From Streptomyces sp. RB17 (lineage in GTDB: Bacteria > Actinomycetota > Actinomycetes > Streptomycetales > Streptomycetaceae), in contig NZ_WEGL01000003.1 in NCBI RefSeq assembly GCF_009604455.1, positions 434,001 through 498,000 on the forward strand: 64,000 nt of DNA. The letters are read 5' to 3'. Positions 32,590 to 41,296 of this stretch are shown here, piece after piece. The position numbers and the translations under genes are program-made. The notes beneath the pieces were generated by a model that saw only the letters and a program-made list of their open reading frames with translations, searched no databases and was not told the origin of the DNA. The first letter of the stretch is position 1; each line of letters opens with the position of its first letter.

Positions 32590-33255
32590 GTGACGGATGC
32601 GACCGAGACCTTCCTGCAGACGACCCGCACCTCCTACGACGCGATCGCCAAGGACTACGCCGCCCAGTTCCCGGCCGGCGGCCGGCATCCCCTGGACCGC
32701 ACCGTGATCACCGCCTTCGCCGAGCTGGTCGCCCGGCGCGGCACGGCCCCCGTGGCCGACCTGGGCAGCGGCCCCGGCCATGGCACCGCGCTCCTGGACG
32801 AGCTGGGCGTGCCGGCCTTCGGGGTCGACCTCTCCCCCGCCATGGTGGCGCTGGCCCGCGACACCTATCCCCAACTGCGCTTCCACATCGGTTCGATGAC
32901 ATCCCTGGACCTGCCGGACGCCACCCTGGGCGGCATCCTCGCCCTGTACTCGACGATCCACGTCCCCGACGCCCACCTGCCGGCGGCCTGCGCCGAATTC
33001 CACCGCACCCTCCAGCCCGGCGGCCACGCCCTCCTCGCCTTCCAGACCGCCGAAGCACCCGGCCATCTGCACCTCCCGGAGCGCTTCGGCCACGAGATCG
33101 ACCTCGACTACTACTGGCGCACTCCGGAGCAGGTCGCCGCGGCGACGACGGCGGCCGGGCTGGAGCTGGTGGCGACGGTGCGCCGGGAACCGGCCGAGGA
33201 GGAGACCCGGGCACGTGCGTTCGTGCTGGTCCGCAAGCCCGCCGACGAGGCGTGA
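32590..33255 (+). CDS. Class I SAM-dependent methyltransferase
   Basis: A 221-residue methyltransferase. The SAM-binding glycine loop is VADLGSGPGHGTALLDELG; GVDLSPAMVALARDTYP is motif II, MTSLDLPDATLGGILALYSTIHV motif III/IV, and FHRTLQPGGHALLAF the post-I strand. The N-terminus FLQTTRTSYDAIAKDYAAQFP is typical of ubiE-like small-molecule methyltransferases. Substrate unknown. The GTG at 32590 places the conserved YDAIAKDY near the start; an earlier ATG (32512) only adds low-complexity His/Pro residues. Confidence 0.88.
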   Translation: MTDATETFLQTTRTSYDAIAKDYAAQFPAGGRHPLDRTVITAFAELVARRGTAPVADLGSGPGHGTALLDELGVPAFGVDLSPAMVALARDTYPQLRFHIGSMTSLDLPDATLGGILALYSTIHVPDAHLPAACAEFHRTLQPGGHALLAFQTAEAPGHLHLPERFGHEIDLDYYWRTPEQVAAATTAAGLELVATVRREPAEEETRARAFVLVRKPADEA

Positions 33256-33862
33256 GCCCCGTCCGGCGGCCCGGCGCGAGGACCTGAGCCACGGCGATGG
33301 GCAGATCTGTACCAGCCCTGTGCGCCAAAACCGCAGGTCAGCCGCGACCGACAGAGCGACCGCGCCACCGAGCGGAACGGCTCCGCCCATCACCGGCCGT
33401 CAGGAGGACCAGCACCACCGGCCACGGCCGGCGTGCCTCGCGCCAGGACGTCATCACCGGCCCCGAGCTTCCTCGCCCACCTTCGCCGCGCTCTGCACCG
33501 AACGACGCTCCACGCCCCCGCCCGGTTTCCGCAGCCGAACGACGCACGGAAGCCTCACCCGGCCGCCCCGGCCGAGGGACGCTAGCCCAGCCACGCCCGC
33601 GCAGGCGCGCAGGGACGCTCATCCCCCGTCCAGCCACGCCAGCCTAGGGACGCTCAACCCCCAGCCCAGCCACGCCCGCGCAGGGACGCTCAACCCCCAG
33701 CCCGGCCACGCCCGCGCAGGGACGCTCATCCCCCAGGCACAGGCACCCCAGCGCAGGGACGCTCAGTCCCTCAGCCCGGCCGCCCCAGCCGAAGGACGCT
33801 CAGCCCCCACCCCAGCGGCACCCCAGCCGATCGACGCTCCGGGCCCCCGTCCAGTCGGCCGG
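33256..33862. repeat. Intergenic region with 35-38 bp tandem repeats
   Basis: No gene in 607 bases. From about 33577 to 33850 there are about seven contiguous degenerate units of 35-38 bp, each beginning GGGACGCTCA (variants AGGACGCTCA, TCGACGCTCC, GGGACGCTAG) and continuing with C-rich words such as CCCCCAGCCCAGCCACGCC. Units two to five are the best conserved. The preceding 320 bases are unstructured, rich in CG. Confidence 0.85.
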
Positions 33863-35032
33863 CTAGGCCAGGCTGGAGACCGCCGCCAGGCGGTGGACAT
33901 CCCGGGCCGTGCCCGTCACGCCGGACAGGAAGCCCTGCGCTCGCGGGGACGCGTTCTCCGTGAGCCAGGCGGGGTCGATGTCGCACACCGCCACCCGTAC
34001 GCCCGTGCCCGCGAGGGCCAGCGGCAGGGTGTGGACGACGGTCGACGGGAAGCTGAGGATCGTACGGCCGATGGGACCACGGCGGGCGATCAGCTCCAAC
34101 GGGAGATCCGGGCGGACTATCTCCAGGCCGGTCTCGGCGGCCAGGCGGTGCAGCTTGTCCGCGCTCTCCCTGCGGTGCGCGAAGTAGCGCGTCGCACCGT
34201 GCGTCTTGGCCAGGTGACGGACCGCCTCGAGGTAGGCGTCGCCGTCCACGACTCCCGTCTCCACCAGGGACGTTCCGACCATGTCCGCGCTCTTGGTGAT
34301 GCGCGGGGGACCGAAACGGGCGCGGGTCCAGCAGAAGTCGTTGGCCGTGACCGTCACCCCGTCCGGGGTCTCCGTCACCGGCATCGAGGAGAAGACCTCG
34401 ACCTTCCGGCGCGCGCTCGGCGTCAGCCGGCGCCGGGCCGAGGACGACACCGGGGCGAACAGCAGATCCCGTGCCCCCGGTCGGCCGCCCTTGCGGTGCC
34501 AGCGGACCAGCCGCTCGCCCCGGGCCAGTTGGGCGACGAACTCCATCGTCGCCGTGCCGTCGTCGACCACGACCAGGTCCTTCGCCCGGGTGATCGTCAA
34601 CAGCAACTGCACATACCGCGAGAAGGGGTCGCCCATCACGATCCGGTCGGCCCGGCGGAGCGGTCCCGCCAGGCCGCCGATCGTGGAGAAGGGCGCGGCC
34701 GGGCCGCCCCGCGCCTCCTCCCAGCGCACCCGGTACCCCTCGTCCCGGGCCAGGTCCGCCATGCGGCGCAGCTGGCCCCGGGTCATGGGGTCGGTCGGGG
34801 ACAGGACGACGACCGTGAGCTCCGCGCCGGCGCCTGACGGGTCGCCGGCCACCGTTCGCCGCACCTGCGTGGGCACGGACGGAAGCGGGTCCGTGCCCGG
34901 CAGCGGGTCGGGCTCCGCGCCGCCCAGTCCGTGCAGGTGCGCCCACTCCAGCACGTTGAGCAGCTGGACCGGGCTCTCCACGAAGGCGAGCGTGCGGGGA
35001 GGGCGGCCGGCGTGACCGGCGCGGGGGCTCAT
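33863..35032 (-). CDS. Sialyltransferase-like glycosyltransferase, surface-polymer cluster
   Basis: A 389-residue cytoplasmic protein. The start of the conserved part reads TLAFVESPVQLLNVLEWAHLHGL, the type of opening seen in GT52/polysialyltransferase-like proteins (a 'PxQL' strand-helix). Further on it has DLVVVDDGTATMEFVAQL and a C-terminal GRTILSFPSTVVHTLPLAL, resembling the nucleotide-sugar side of bacterial sialyltransferases. It lies directly downstream of the NeuB-like gene on the same strand, so transfer of a CMP-activated nonulosonic acid is plausible. Family assignment is tentative. The start ATG at 35032 is 39 bases after the neuB-like stop. Confidence 0.6.
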   Translation of the reverse strand: MSPRAGHAGRPPRTLAFVESPVQLLNVLEWAHLHGLGGAEPDPLPGTDPLPSVPTQVRRTVAGDPSGAGAELTVVVLSPTDPMTRGQLRRMADLARDEGYRVRWEEARGGPAAPFSTIGGLAGPLRRADRIVMGDPFSRYVQLLLTITRAKDLVVVDDGTATMEFVAQLARGERLVRWHRKGGRPGARDLLFAPVSSSARRRLTPSARRKVEVFSSMPVTETPDGVTVTANDFCWTRARFGPPRITKSADMVGTSLVETGVVDGDAYLEAVRHLAKTHGATRYFAHRRESADKLHRLAAETGLEIVRPDLPLELIARRGPIGRTILSFPSTVVHTLPLALAGTGVRVAVCDIDPAWLTENASPRAQGFLSGVTGTARDVHRLAAVSSLA

Positions 35033-35070
35033 CGGCGTACGACCGTCCCGTCGTAAGGGGATCAAAACAC

Positions 35071-36009
35071 TCAGACCGTGACCGGCTCGCCCGCCGCCGC
35101 GGCGATCTCCGCCTCGGCGACGGCACCGGCGACGCGGCGCAGCTTCTTCATCGGGCCGAGCTCGGAGTCGTAGACCTTCTTGACGCCGTCGCCGAGGGAG
35201 GACTCGATGACGCGGATGTCGCGGACCAGGCGCTCCAGGCCCTGCGGCTCCACCGACGCGGCCTGGTCGGAGCCCCACATGGCGCGGTCGAGGGTGATGT
35301 GACGCTCGACGAAGGCCGCCCCGAGCGCGACCGCGGCGAGGGTGGTCTGCAGGCCGGTCTCGTGGCCGGAGTAGCCGATCGGGACGTTCGGGTACTCCTT
35401 CTCCAGCGTGTTGATCACGCGGAGGTTCAGCTCCTCGGCCTTCGCCGGGTAGGTGGAGGTGGCGTGGCACATGAGGATGTTGTCGCTGCCCAGGACCTCG
35501 ACCGCGTGGCGGATCTGCTTGGGGGTCGACATGCCCGTGGAGAGGATGACCGTGCGGCCGGTGGCGCGCAGGGCGCGCAGCAGCTCGTCGTCCGTCAGGG
35601 AGGCGGAGGCCACCTTGTGGGCGGGGACGTCGAACTTCTCCAGGAAGGCGACGGCCTCGGTGTCCCACGGGGAGGCGAACCAGGCGATCCCCTTCTCCTT
35701 GCAGTACTCGTCGATCTGGCGGTACTCGTCCTCACCGAACTCCACGCGGTGGCGGTAGTCGATGTAGGTCATCCGGCCCCAGGGGGTGTCGCGCTCGATG
35801 TCCCACTGGTCGCGCGGGGTGCAGATCTCCGGGGTGCGCTTCTGGAACTTGACCGCGTCGCAGCCGGCCTCGGCGGCCACGTCGATCAGCTTGAAGGCGT
35901 TCTCCAGCTCACCGTTGTGGTTGATGCCGATCTCGCCGCAGATGTAGACGGGACGGCCGGGGCCGACCTCGCGGGAACCGAACGTACGCAGACGGGAGTT
36001 GGTGCTCAT
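35071..36009 (-). CDS. NeuB-like nonulosonic acid (sialic/Kdn) synthase without SAF domain
   Basis: A 312-residue NeuB-family synthase that condenses phosphoenolpyruvate with a hexose derivative. Barrel motifs are YICGEIGINHNGELENAFKLIDVAAEAGCDAVKFQKR, GIAWFASPWD, HKVASASLTDDELL, VILSTGMST, CHATSTYPA, IGYSGHETG, ERHITLDRAMWGSDQAAS. Typical sialic acid synthases are about 340-350 residues with a C-terminal antifreeze-like SAF domain; this one ends after the barrel. In S. coelicolor a homologous cluster has been linked to teichulosonic acid, a Kdn-containing wall polymer (from memory), so Kdn-type synthesis is the likely role. Confidence 0.9.
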   Translation of the reverse strand: MSTNSRLRTFGSREVGPGRPVYICGEIGINHNGELENAFKLIDVAAEAGCDAVKFQKRTPEICTPRDQWDIERDTPWGRMTYIDYRHRVEFGEDEYRQIDEYCKEKGIAWFASPWDTEAVAFLEKFDVPAHKVASASLTDDELLRALRATGRTVILSTGMSTPKQIRHAVEVLGSDNILMCHATSTYPAKAEELNLRVINTLEKEYPNVPIGYSGHETGLQTTLAAVALGAAFVERHITLDRAMWGSDQAASVEPQGLERLVRDIRVIESSLGDGVKKVYDSELGPMKKLRRVAGAVAEAEIAAAAGEPVTV

Positions 36010-36021
36010 CAGGGGATGTCC

Positions 36022-37317
36022 TTACTTGGGGAGGGAATCGAGAGAGGGGCCGAGGATCCAGCTGGCGATCTCTCGGATCGCGCCGTCACCGCCGGGGAGG
36101 GTGGTGACCGCGCGTGCGGCGCCGCGTACGACGTCGTGGGCGCTCGCGACCGCCACGGGCCAGCCGACGAGGGCGAAGCACGGCAGGTCGTTGACGTCGT
36201 TGCCGACGTAGAGCACGCGCTCCGGCGCGATGCCCTGCTCCTCGCACCACTGCTTCAGCGCGAGGTCCTTGCGGTCGATGCCGTGCAGCACCGGGAGCTT
36301 GAGCTTCCGGGCGCGGGCGGCGACCACAGGGTTCTGTTCCGTGGACAGGATCAGCATCTTCAGGCCGCTCCTGCGGAGGGCCGCGATGCCGAGTCCGTCG
36401 CCGCGGTGCACGGAGACGAACTCCCGTCCTTCGGAGTCGATCAGCACCCGGTCGTCGGTCTGGGTGCCGTCGAAGTCCAGTACGACCGCGTCGATGTCGT
36501 CGGCGGTCGGCAGCGAACCGGGGAGGTCCGCGTCGAAGAGGGGCGCCAGGGCGCGGGCCCGGGCCAGGTCGTGCGGGTCGTCGATCTCCAGCACGCGCGC
36601 GGGGTCGGTGCGGACGAGTTCCGTACGGCCGAAGAAGCGGTGCTGGTGCTTGCGGAAGCCGGCCGCGTCCATCGCGTAGGCGGCGCCGGTCTCCAGGAAG
36701 TCCTGGGGGCGGTCCTGGCGGCGGGGGCGGTAGGACTTGTCGTGGTTGACGCCGCAGCCTCCGGCGGTCGGCGCGGGAACGGCCTGGCCGTCGGTGACCG
36801 CGCCGGTGGCCGACGGCCCGCCGTGCGCGGCGAGTTCGTCGACCGCCTCCCGCCAGACGAATCCGTGGAACGGCGCGACCGTCAGCGCGGTGTCCGCACC
36901 GTCCTCGATCACCGCCGAGGCGACCCCGTCGATGTCCTCGCGGACGATGAACGGGCTGGTGCACTGCACGAGCAGGACCGCGTCGACCGCCGCGCCGTGC
37001 AGCGCCTCGTGCGCGTCCATGGCGTGCAGGACCGCGGCCTCGGAGGTCGCCGTGTCCCCGGCGATGGCGGCGGGCCGCAGCACGACCTCGGCGCCGGCCT
37101 CCCGGGCGGCGGCGGCGATGGCCTGGTCGTCGGTGGAGACGACGACGTCGGTCACCAGCCGGGTCGCCCGGCACTCGCGCACCGCGCGCGCCACCAGCGG
37201 GACTCCGCCGACGGGGGCGAGGTTCTTCGCGGGCACGCCCTTGGAGCCGCCGCGCGCGGGGATCACCGCGAGCACGCGGCGCACGGTCGCGCCTTGGCCC
37301 GCTTCCGGGTTGGACAT
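36022..37317 (-). CDS. Fusion of acylneuraminate cytidylyltransferase and KdsC-like HAD phosphatase
   Basis: A 431-residue two-domain protein. Residues 1 to about 260 are a CMP-sugar synthetase: VLAVIPARGGSKGVPAKNL (nucleotide loop), [35 protein letters not shown], and RPRRQDRPQDFLETGAAYAM. The rest is a HAD phosphatase of the KdsC type: VVLDFDGTQTDDRV, ILSTEQNPVV, GIDRKDLALKQWCEE, VGNDVNDLPCF. The phosphatase would dephosphorylate the NeuB product and the cytidylyltransferase would activate it with CTP. It lies 12 bases upstream of the NeuB-like gene. Confidence 0.92.
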   Translation of the reverse strand: MSNPEAGQGATVRRVLAVIPARGGSKGVPAKNLAPVGGVPLVARAVRECRATRLVTDVVVSTDDQAIAAAAREAGAEVVLRPAAIAGDTATSEAAVLHAMDAHEALHGAAVDAVLLVQCTSPFIVREDIDGVASAVIEDGADTALTVAPFHGFVWREAVDELAAHGGPSATGAVTDGQAVPAPTAGGCGVNHDKSYRPRRQDRPQDFLETGAAYAMDAAGFRKHQHRFFGRTELVRTDPARVLEIDDPHDLARARALAPLFDADLPGSLPTADDIDAVVLDFDGTQTDDRVLIDSEGREFVSVHRGDGLGIAALRRSGLKMLILSTEQNPVVAARARKLKLPVLHGIDRKDLALKQWCEEQGIAPERVLYVGNDVNDLPCFALVGWPVAVASAHDVVRGAARAVTTLPGGDGAIREIASWILGPSLDSLPK

Positions 37318-37334
37318 GGGGTCTCCTTGGATGG

Positions 37335-38657
37335 TCACAGCTCCCCCATCCGGCGGATCACCGGAGCGACCCGCTGCACGCCGTGGCGGTAGGCGCCACG
37401 CGCGGCGCGGCGCACGATCTGGCGGACCGGTCCGGGCTCCTTGTCGGCGGCGGGCGCGCCGGGCAGCGGGACGCCGTCGGGGCCGAGGTGGTGCCGGGCG
37501 AGGATGCCGGGCAGATAGCCGGGCGCGGTCTCGGGGGTGTAGTAGGGGTTCAGGGGCGGCAGGCCGCCGGGGCGGTCGAGCAGCTCGGCGATGCGTTCGC
37601 GGGCGGTGTCGAAGGCCGTGTCGTACGAGCCGTCGGCGCAAACGCCCTGCCGGGCCACCCACTGCGCGTCCGGCACCGGCCGGTGCCCGGCGTCGAGCTG
37701 GTCCCAGGAGGCCAGGCACCCGGAGCCGGTGAAGTGGTGGTTGCCGAGCACCTCGCGCACGCCCAGGTCGGTCAGGATCACCGTGGGGACGCGGCGGTGC
37801 AGGGCCTCCAGGGCGGCCGTGGAGCTGACCGTGACCAGCAGGTCGGTGCGGTCCAGCACCTCGCCCATGTGGCCGTACACCAGGCGGAAGTTGGCGGGCA
37901 GGTCCTTGCCCTGCGCCAGCTTCTGGTACGGCAGCTCCTCGATGTGGGTGGTGTGCTCGCCGGGCCTGGAGCGCAGCTTCAGCAGCACCTCGCGCTCGGG
38001 GTGCTTCCGGGCGTGCTCGATCAGCCGGTCGAGCAGGTACGTACGGTCCTTGCGGCTGTCCGGGACGGACGGCTGGGCGGCGAAGACGACCGTGTACGGC
38101 TCGTGTTCGCCGGTGTACGGCGCCCCGCCGAGGAAGGGCAGCGCGACCTCGGTGACCGAGGAGGCGTCGGCGCCCACGCCCTCGTACACGGCCCGGAACC
38201 GGTCCGCGTCGTGGCGGGAGTTGGCGAGGACGAGGTCCGCGCCGTGCCGCAGCAGCAGGCCGTCGGCGAGCTTCTCGTAGACGACACCGACGTAACCGGT
38301 GACGACGACGGGGCGCTTGCCGGCGCCCGCCCAGGTGGCGCGCAGTCCGTGCAGCATGGCCTGGACGCCGCCGCCGACGAGCGCGAGGATGAGGACGTCG
38401 TACGGGTCCTCGGCGGCTCCGCCCATCGCACGCAGGAACTCGACGCCGGTGACCTCGCGGAGGGAGTCCGCCCGGACGCCGACCTCCTTCAGCTGGCGGG
38501 CTGTCGGGGTGGCGCGCCCCCGCAGGAGGTAGCCGTCGAGCCGGATCTCGGCGTCCGCGGGAGCGAGGCGCTGCGCGGTGAGCGCACCCCACTTCCATCG
38601 GGTGTCGGAATCGGCGAGGACGGCGACCCGCAGGGACTTCGTAGCACTTGCTGGCAC
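37335..38657 (-). CDS. Putative glycosyltransferase (DUF6716-like)
   Basis: A 440-residue protein opening VPASATKSLRVAVLADSDTRWKWGALTAQRL. It has GT-B-like features: VLILALVGGGVQAMLHGL, VVVTGYVGVVYEKLADGLLLRHGADLVLANS, EVLLKLRSRPGEHTTHIEELPYQKL, and the late DLLVTVSSTAALEALHRRVPTVIL nucleotide-side motif. I associate it with actinobacterial DUF6716 putative glycosyltransferases. It is the first gene of a minus-strand run of four polymer-biosynthesis genes. The GTG start has no Shine-Dalgarno but sits 7 bases after a TAGCGT box (38670-38665), consistent with leaderless translation. Confidence 0.8.
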   Translation of the reverse strand: MPASATKSLRVAVLADSDTRWKWGALTAQRLAPADAEIRLDGYLLRGRATPTARQLKEVGVRADSLREVTGVEFLRAMGGAAEDPYDVLILALVGGGVQAMLHGLRATWAGAGKRPVVVTGYVGVVYEKLADGLLLRHGADLVLANSRHDADRFRAVYEGVGADASSVTEVALPFLGGAPYTGEHEPYTVVFAAQPSVPDSRKDRTYLLDRLIEHARKHPEREVLLKLRSRPGEHTTHIEELPYQKLAQGKDLPANFRLVYGHMGEVLDRTDLLVTVSSTAALEALHRRVPTVILTDLGVREVLGNHHFTGSGCLASWDQLDAGHRPVPDAQWVARQGVCADGSYDTAFDTARERIAELLDRPGGLPPLNPYYTPETAPGYLPGILARHHLGPDGVPLPGAPAADKEPGPVRQIVRRAARGAYRHGVQRVAPVIRRMGEL

Positions 38658-38664
38658 GCCGAAG

Positions 38665-38670
38665 ACGCTA
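38665..38670 (-). promoter_or_regulatory. -10 box of a leaderless promoter (minus strand)
   Basis: TAGCGT on the minus strand, 7 bases before the GTG of the DUF6716-like gene. It forms half of a divergent pair with the box at 38843. Confidence 0.55.
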
Positions 38671-38842
38671 GGAAGCCATTCCGAGGATCCGCCCAACCCG
38701 AATGCAACAAACGGTTAACAGCACATCGCCGAATGGCGAATCAGGGCGCGAGAGCACGGGAAAAAGGCCCGGTTCACAGCTTCGCCATGTGCCGTTCACC
38801 CGGCATCAAGCAGCCGGTCAAGACGAATGACGGGCTTCGCCC

Positions 38843-38848
38843 TAACGT
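38843..38848 (+). promoter_or_regulatory. -10 box of a leaderless promoter (plus strand)
   Basis: TAACGT, 7 bases before the GTG of the GT2 gene at 38856, which has no Shine-Dalgarno sequence. Confidence 0.55.
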
Positions 38849-38855
38849 TCAAGCC

Positions 38856-39833
38856 GTGGTCAAGCTCTCCGTCATCGTGCCGTTCTACAACGTGCAGCAA
38901 TACGCGCCCGACACGCTCAGGAGCCTGAAGGCGAACGCGCGTGAGGACTTCGAATTCATTCTCGTCGACGACTGTTCACGCGACGGGACACCAGAGATTC
39001 TCGCGCGCGCGGAGCGCGAGCTGCCCGGAGCGGTCTACGTCCGGCACGAGCAGAACGGGGGGCTGGCGACCGCCCGCAACACCGGTATCGACCGCGCGCG
39101 CGGTACGTACCTGACCTTCCTGGACGGCGACGACTGGCTCGCCCCCGGCTACTTCCCGCAGCTGGTCGAGGCCATGGATGAACTCGGCTGCGACTTCATC
39201 CGCACCGACCATGTGCAGTGCACGGCCCGCTCGCGCACGGTGAACAGGGTGCCGGTCGGCCGGCGCAACGTGGTGATGGACCCGCGGGAGGCGATCCTGC
39301 CCGCCGACCGGTCCACGTCCGTCGACTACGCGTACGCGTGGGCGGGCGTCTACCACCGGCGGCTCGTGGACAAGGGGCTGCTGCACTTCACCCACGGACT
39401 GCGCACGGCCGAGGACCGGCCGTGGATCTGGAAGCTGCACCGGGAGGCGGAGTCCTTCGCCGCGGTGAGCATGCTCGGGGTGTTCTACCGGCGCGGAGTC
39501 GCTTCCTCGCTCACCCAGATCGGCGATGTCCGGCAGCTCGATTTCATTCGCGCGTTCGACCAGGTCGTCGCGGAAACCGCCGAGGACCGGGACGCCGACC
39601 AGCTGCTGCCGAAGGCCGTCCGCACCTATTGCGCCATCATTTCCCATCATCTGGGATCCATCGAAAGGTTCGAGCCCGCGGTGGCGAAGAAACTGAAATC
39701 CATGAGTGCCGCGGCCCTGCGGCGCATGCCGCAGGACGTGCTGGACGAGGCGCTGGACTCCATGGACCTCCAGCGCGCCACCAAGCTGCGCCGGCTGCGC
39801 CGCCGTCCCGCCTCCGCGGGGGCCGCCGCGTGA
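38856..39833 (+). CDS. Family 2 glycosyltransferase
   Basis: A 325-residue GT2 enzyme. The GT-A nucleotide-binding start is KLSVIVPFYNVQQYAPDTLRSL; FILVDDCSRDGTPEIL and HEQNGGLATARNTGIDRARGTYLTFLDGDDWL give the DxD-type metal site (DGDD). The later region HGLRTAEDRPWIWKLH holds the likely catalytic base (ED). It probably adds a side sugar or backbone unit to the surface polymer. The GTG start is leaderless-type. Its stop overlaps the next gene (GTGA), so the two are coupled. Confidence 0.92.
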   Translation: MVKLSVIVPFYNVQQYAPDTLRSLKANAREDFEFILVDDCSRDGTPEILARAERELPGAVYVRHEQNGGLATARNTGIDRARGTYLTFLDGDDWLAPGYFPQLVEAMDELGCDFIRTDHVQCTARSRTVNRVPVGRRNVVMDPREAILPADRSTSVDYAYAWAGVYHRRLVDKGLLHFTHGLRTAEDRPWIWKLHREAESFAAVSMLGVFYRRGVASSLTQIGDVRQLDFIRAFDQVVAETAEDRDADQLLPKAVRTYCAIISHHLGSIERFEPAVAKKLKSMSAAALRRMPQDVLDEALDSMDLQRATKLRRLRRRPASAGAAA

Positions 39834-41164
39834 CCACCCAGATCTTCCAGGCGTCGACGCTGTACGGCACGGCCACGCTCGCCGCCGCCCTGGACTCCGG
39901 CTGCTTCCGCCCGGCCGACCGGCGGATCCTGCTGGTGTGCAACAACGCGGCCACGCCCGAGACCACGCCCGCGCTGGACGAGGCGCCCGGTTTCGAGAAG
40001 CTGCGCGACCGGTTCGACGAGGTGATCTCGTACAACGAGACCATCTTCCCGTTCCATCCGGGCGGCTGGGCGCCCCGCGGCGACGACCTGCCGCTGTGGG
40101 AACGCTTCCTGCGTCATGAGTGGCGGCTGGGCGACGAGGACGTGGCACTCGCCGTCGAGTCGATCCAGGTCAACCCGGCCCTGGCGCTCGCGCAGATCTT
40201 CACCGGGGCCCCGGTGACGGTCTACGCCGACGGCCTGATGAGCTACGGCCCCACCCGCAACAAGATCGACCCGCTGGTCGGCACCCGCGTGGACCGGGTG
40301 CTGCACCTGGACCTGGTGCCGGGCCTGAAGCCGCTGCTGCTGACCGAGTTCGACGTACCCGGCGAGGTGCTGCAGACGTCCGCCTTCACCAAGGTGCTCG
40401 CCGAACTCGCCCCGTCGGGCGCGGAGTTGCCGGAGGTCGAGGAGCCCGCACTGCTGCTCGGCCAGTATCTGTCGGCGCTGGACATCCTCACCGCCGAGCA
40501 GGAGGAGAACCTGCATGTGCGGATGCTGAAGGGCGCGGCCGCGCTCGGGCACACCAAGGTGGTGTTCAAGCCGCACCCGTCCGCCCCGGCCCGCTTCACC
40601 CGCCTGCTGGAGCAGGAGGCGGAGCGGCTGGAGGTCGAGCTGACCGTGCTCGACACCCCGGTCCTCGCCGAGGTGCTGTACCAGCGGATGCGTCCCGCGC
40701 TGGTCGTCGGCTGCTTCTCCACCGCCCTGCTCACGGCGCAGGCCCTGTACGGCCTGCCGGTCGCCCGCATCGGCACCGAGCTGCTGCTGGAGCAGCTGAC
40801 GCCGTACGAGAACAGCAACCGCGTCCCGGTGACCATCGTCGACGCGCTGCTGCCCGACCTCCGCGACCGCGCCGCGGTGACCGAGCAGCGGGCCGGCATG
40901 GACGTGGAGGCGCTCGGCGCACTGATCCGCGCGGTGGGCTTCGCGATGCAGCCGAAGATCTACCCGAGGCTGCGCGCGCAGGCCGAGACCTGGCTGGCGC
41001 GGAACCTGAACCAGCGCACCATGCGCTACTTCAAGCGCCGGCGCCTGTCCTCGCTGGCCCTGCCCGGCGGGGTGCCCTCCCAGCTGGCGTTCATCCCGCG
41101 CAACGCGACGGTCCGCCGGGTGGCGAAGAAGGCGCGGAGCCTGCGCAATTCCGTACGACGCTGA
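39830..41164 (+). CDS. Alpha-2,8-polysialyltransferase-family protein
   Basis: A 444-residue protein resembling the A-2_8-polyST family. The N-terminus is TQIFQASTLYGTATLAAALDSGCF; TVYADGLMSYGPTRNKIDPLVGTRVDRVLHLDLVPGL and VVFKPHPSAPARFTRLLEQEAERL include the KPHP motif, typical of bacterial polysialyltransferases and capsule transferases; VVGCFSTALLTAQALYGLPVARIGTELL is the donor-side helix. It is the best candidate for polymerising the nonulosonic acid chain from its CMP-activated form. The GTG start overlaps the GT2 stop. A clear terminator follows. Confidence 0.85.
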   Translation: MTTQIFQASTLYGTATLAAALDSGCFRPADRRILLVCNNAATPETTPALDEAPGFEKLRDRFDEVISYNETIFPFHPGGWAPRGDDLPLWERFLRHEWRLGDEDVALAVESIQVNPALALAQIFTGAPVTVYADGLMSYGPTRNKIDPLVGTRVDRVLHLDLVPGLKPLLLTEFDVPGEVLQTSAFTKVLAELAPSGAELPEVEEPALLLGQYLSALDILTAEQEENLHVRMLKGAAALGHTKVVFKPHPSAPARFTRLLEQEAERLEVELTVLDTPVLAEVLYQRMRPALVVGCFSTALLTAQALYGLPVARIGTELLLEQLTPYENSNRVPVTIVDALLPDLRDRAAVTEQRAGMDVEALGALIRAVGFAMQPKIYPRLRAQAETWLARNLNQRTMRYFKRRRLSSLALPGGVPSQLAFIPRNATVRRVAKKARSLRNSVRR

Positions 41165-41169
41165 GGCGA

Positions 41170-41193
41170 GGCGGGCCCGCGGTCGGGCCCGCC
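41170..41193. terminator. Terminator after the polysialyltransferase-like gene
   Basis: GGCGGGCCCG and CGGGCCCGCC form a perfect 10-bp stem with a 4-base loop, 5 bases after the stop codon. Confidence 0.88.
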
Positions 41194-41296
41194 CTCCCCG
41201 TTCACCCGGATGTCAGCTCAACTACGCAGTCATTTCAGGTACTTTCACACAAAATACCGAGATGATCAGCGTTTGTTCGGGTAGGCGCCGGACACC

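Noticed and set aside
33577..33850. Possible CRISPR array
   Set aside because: Units are contiguous and degenerate with no unique spacers, and no cas genes are present.
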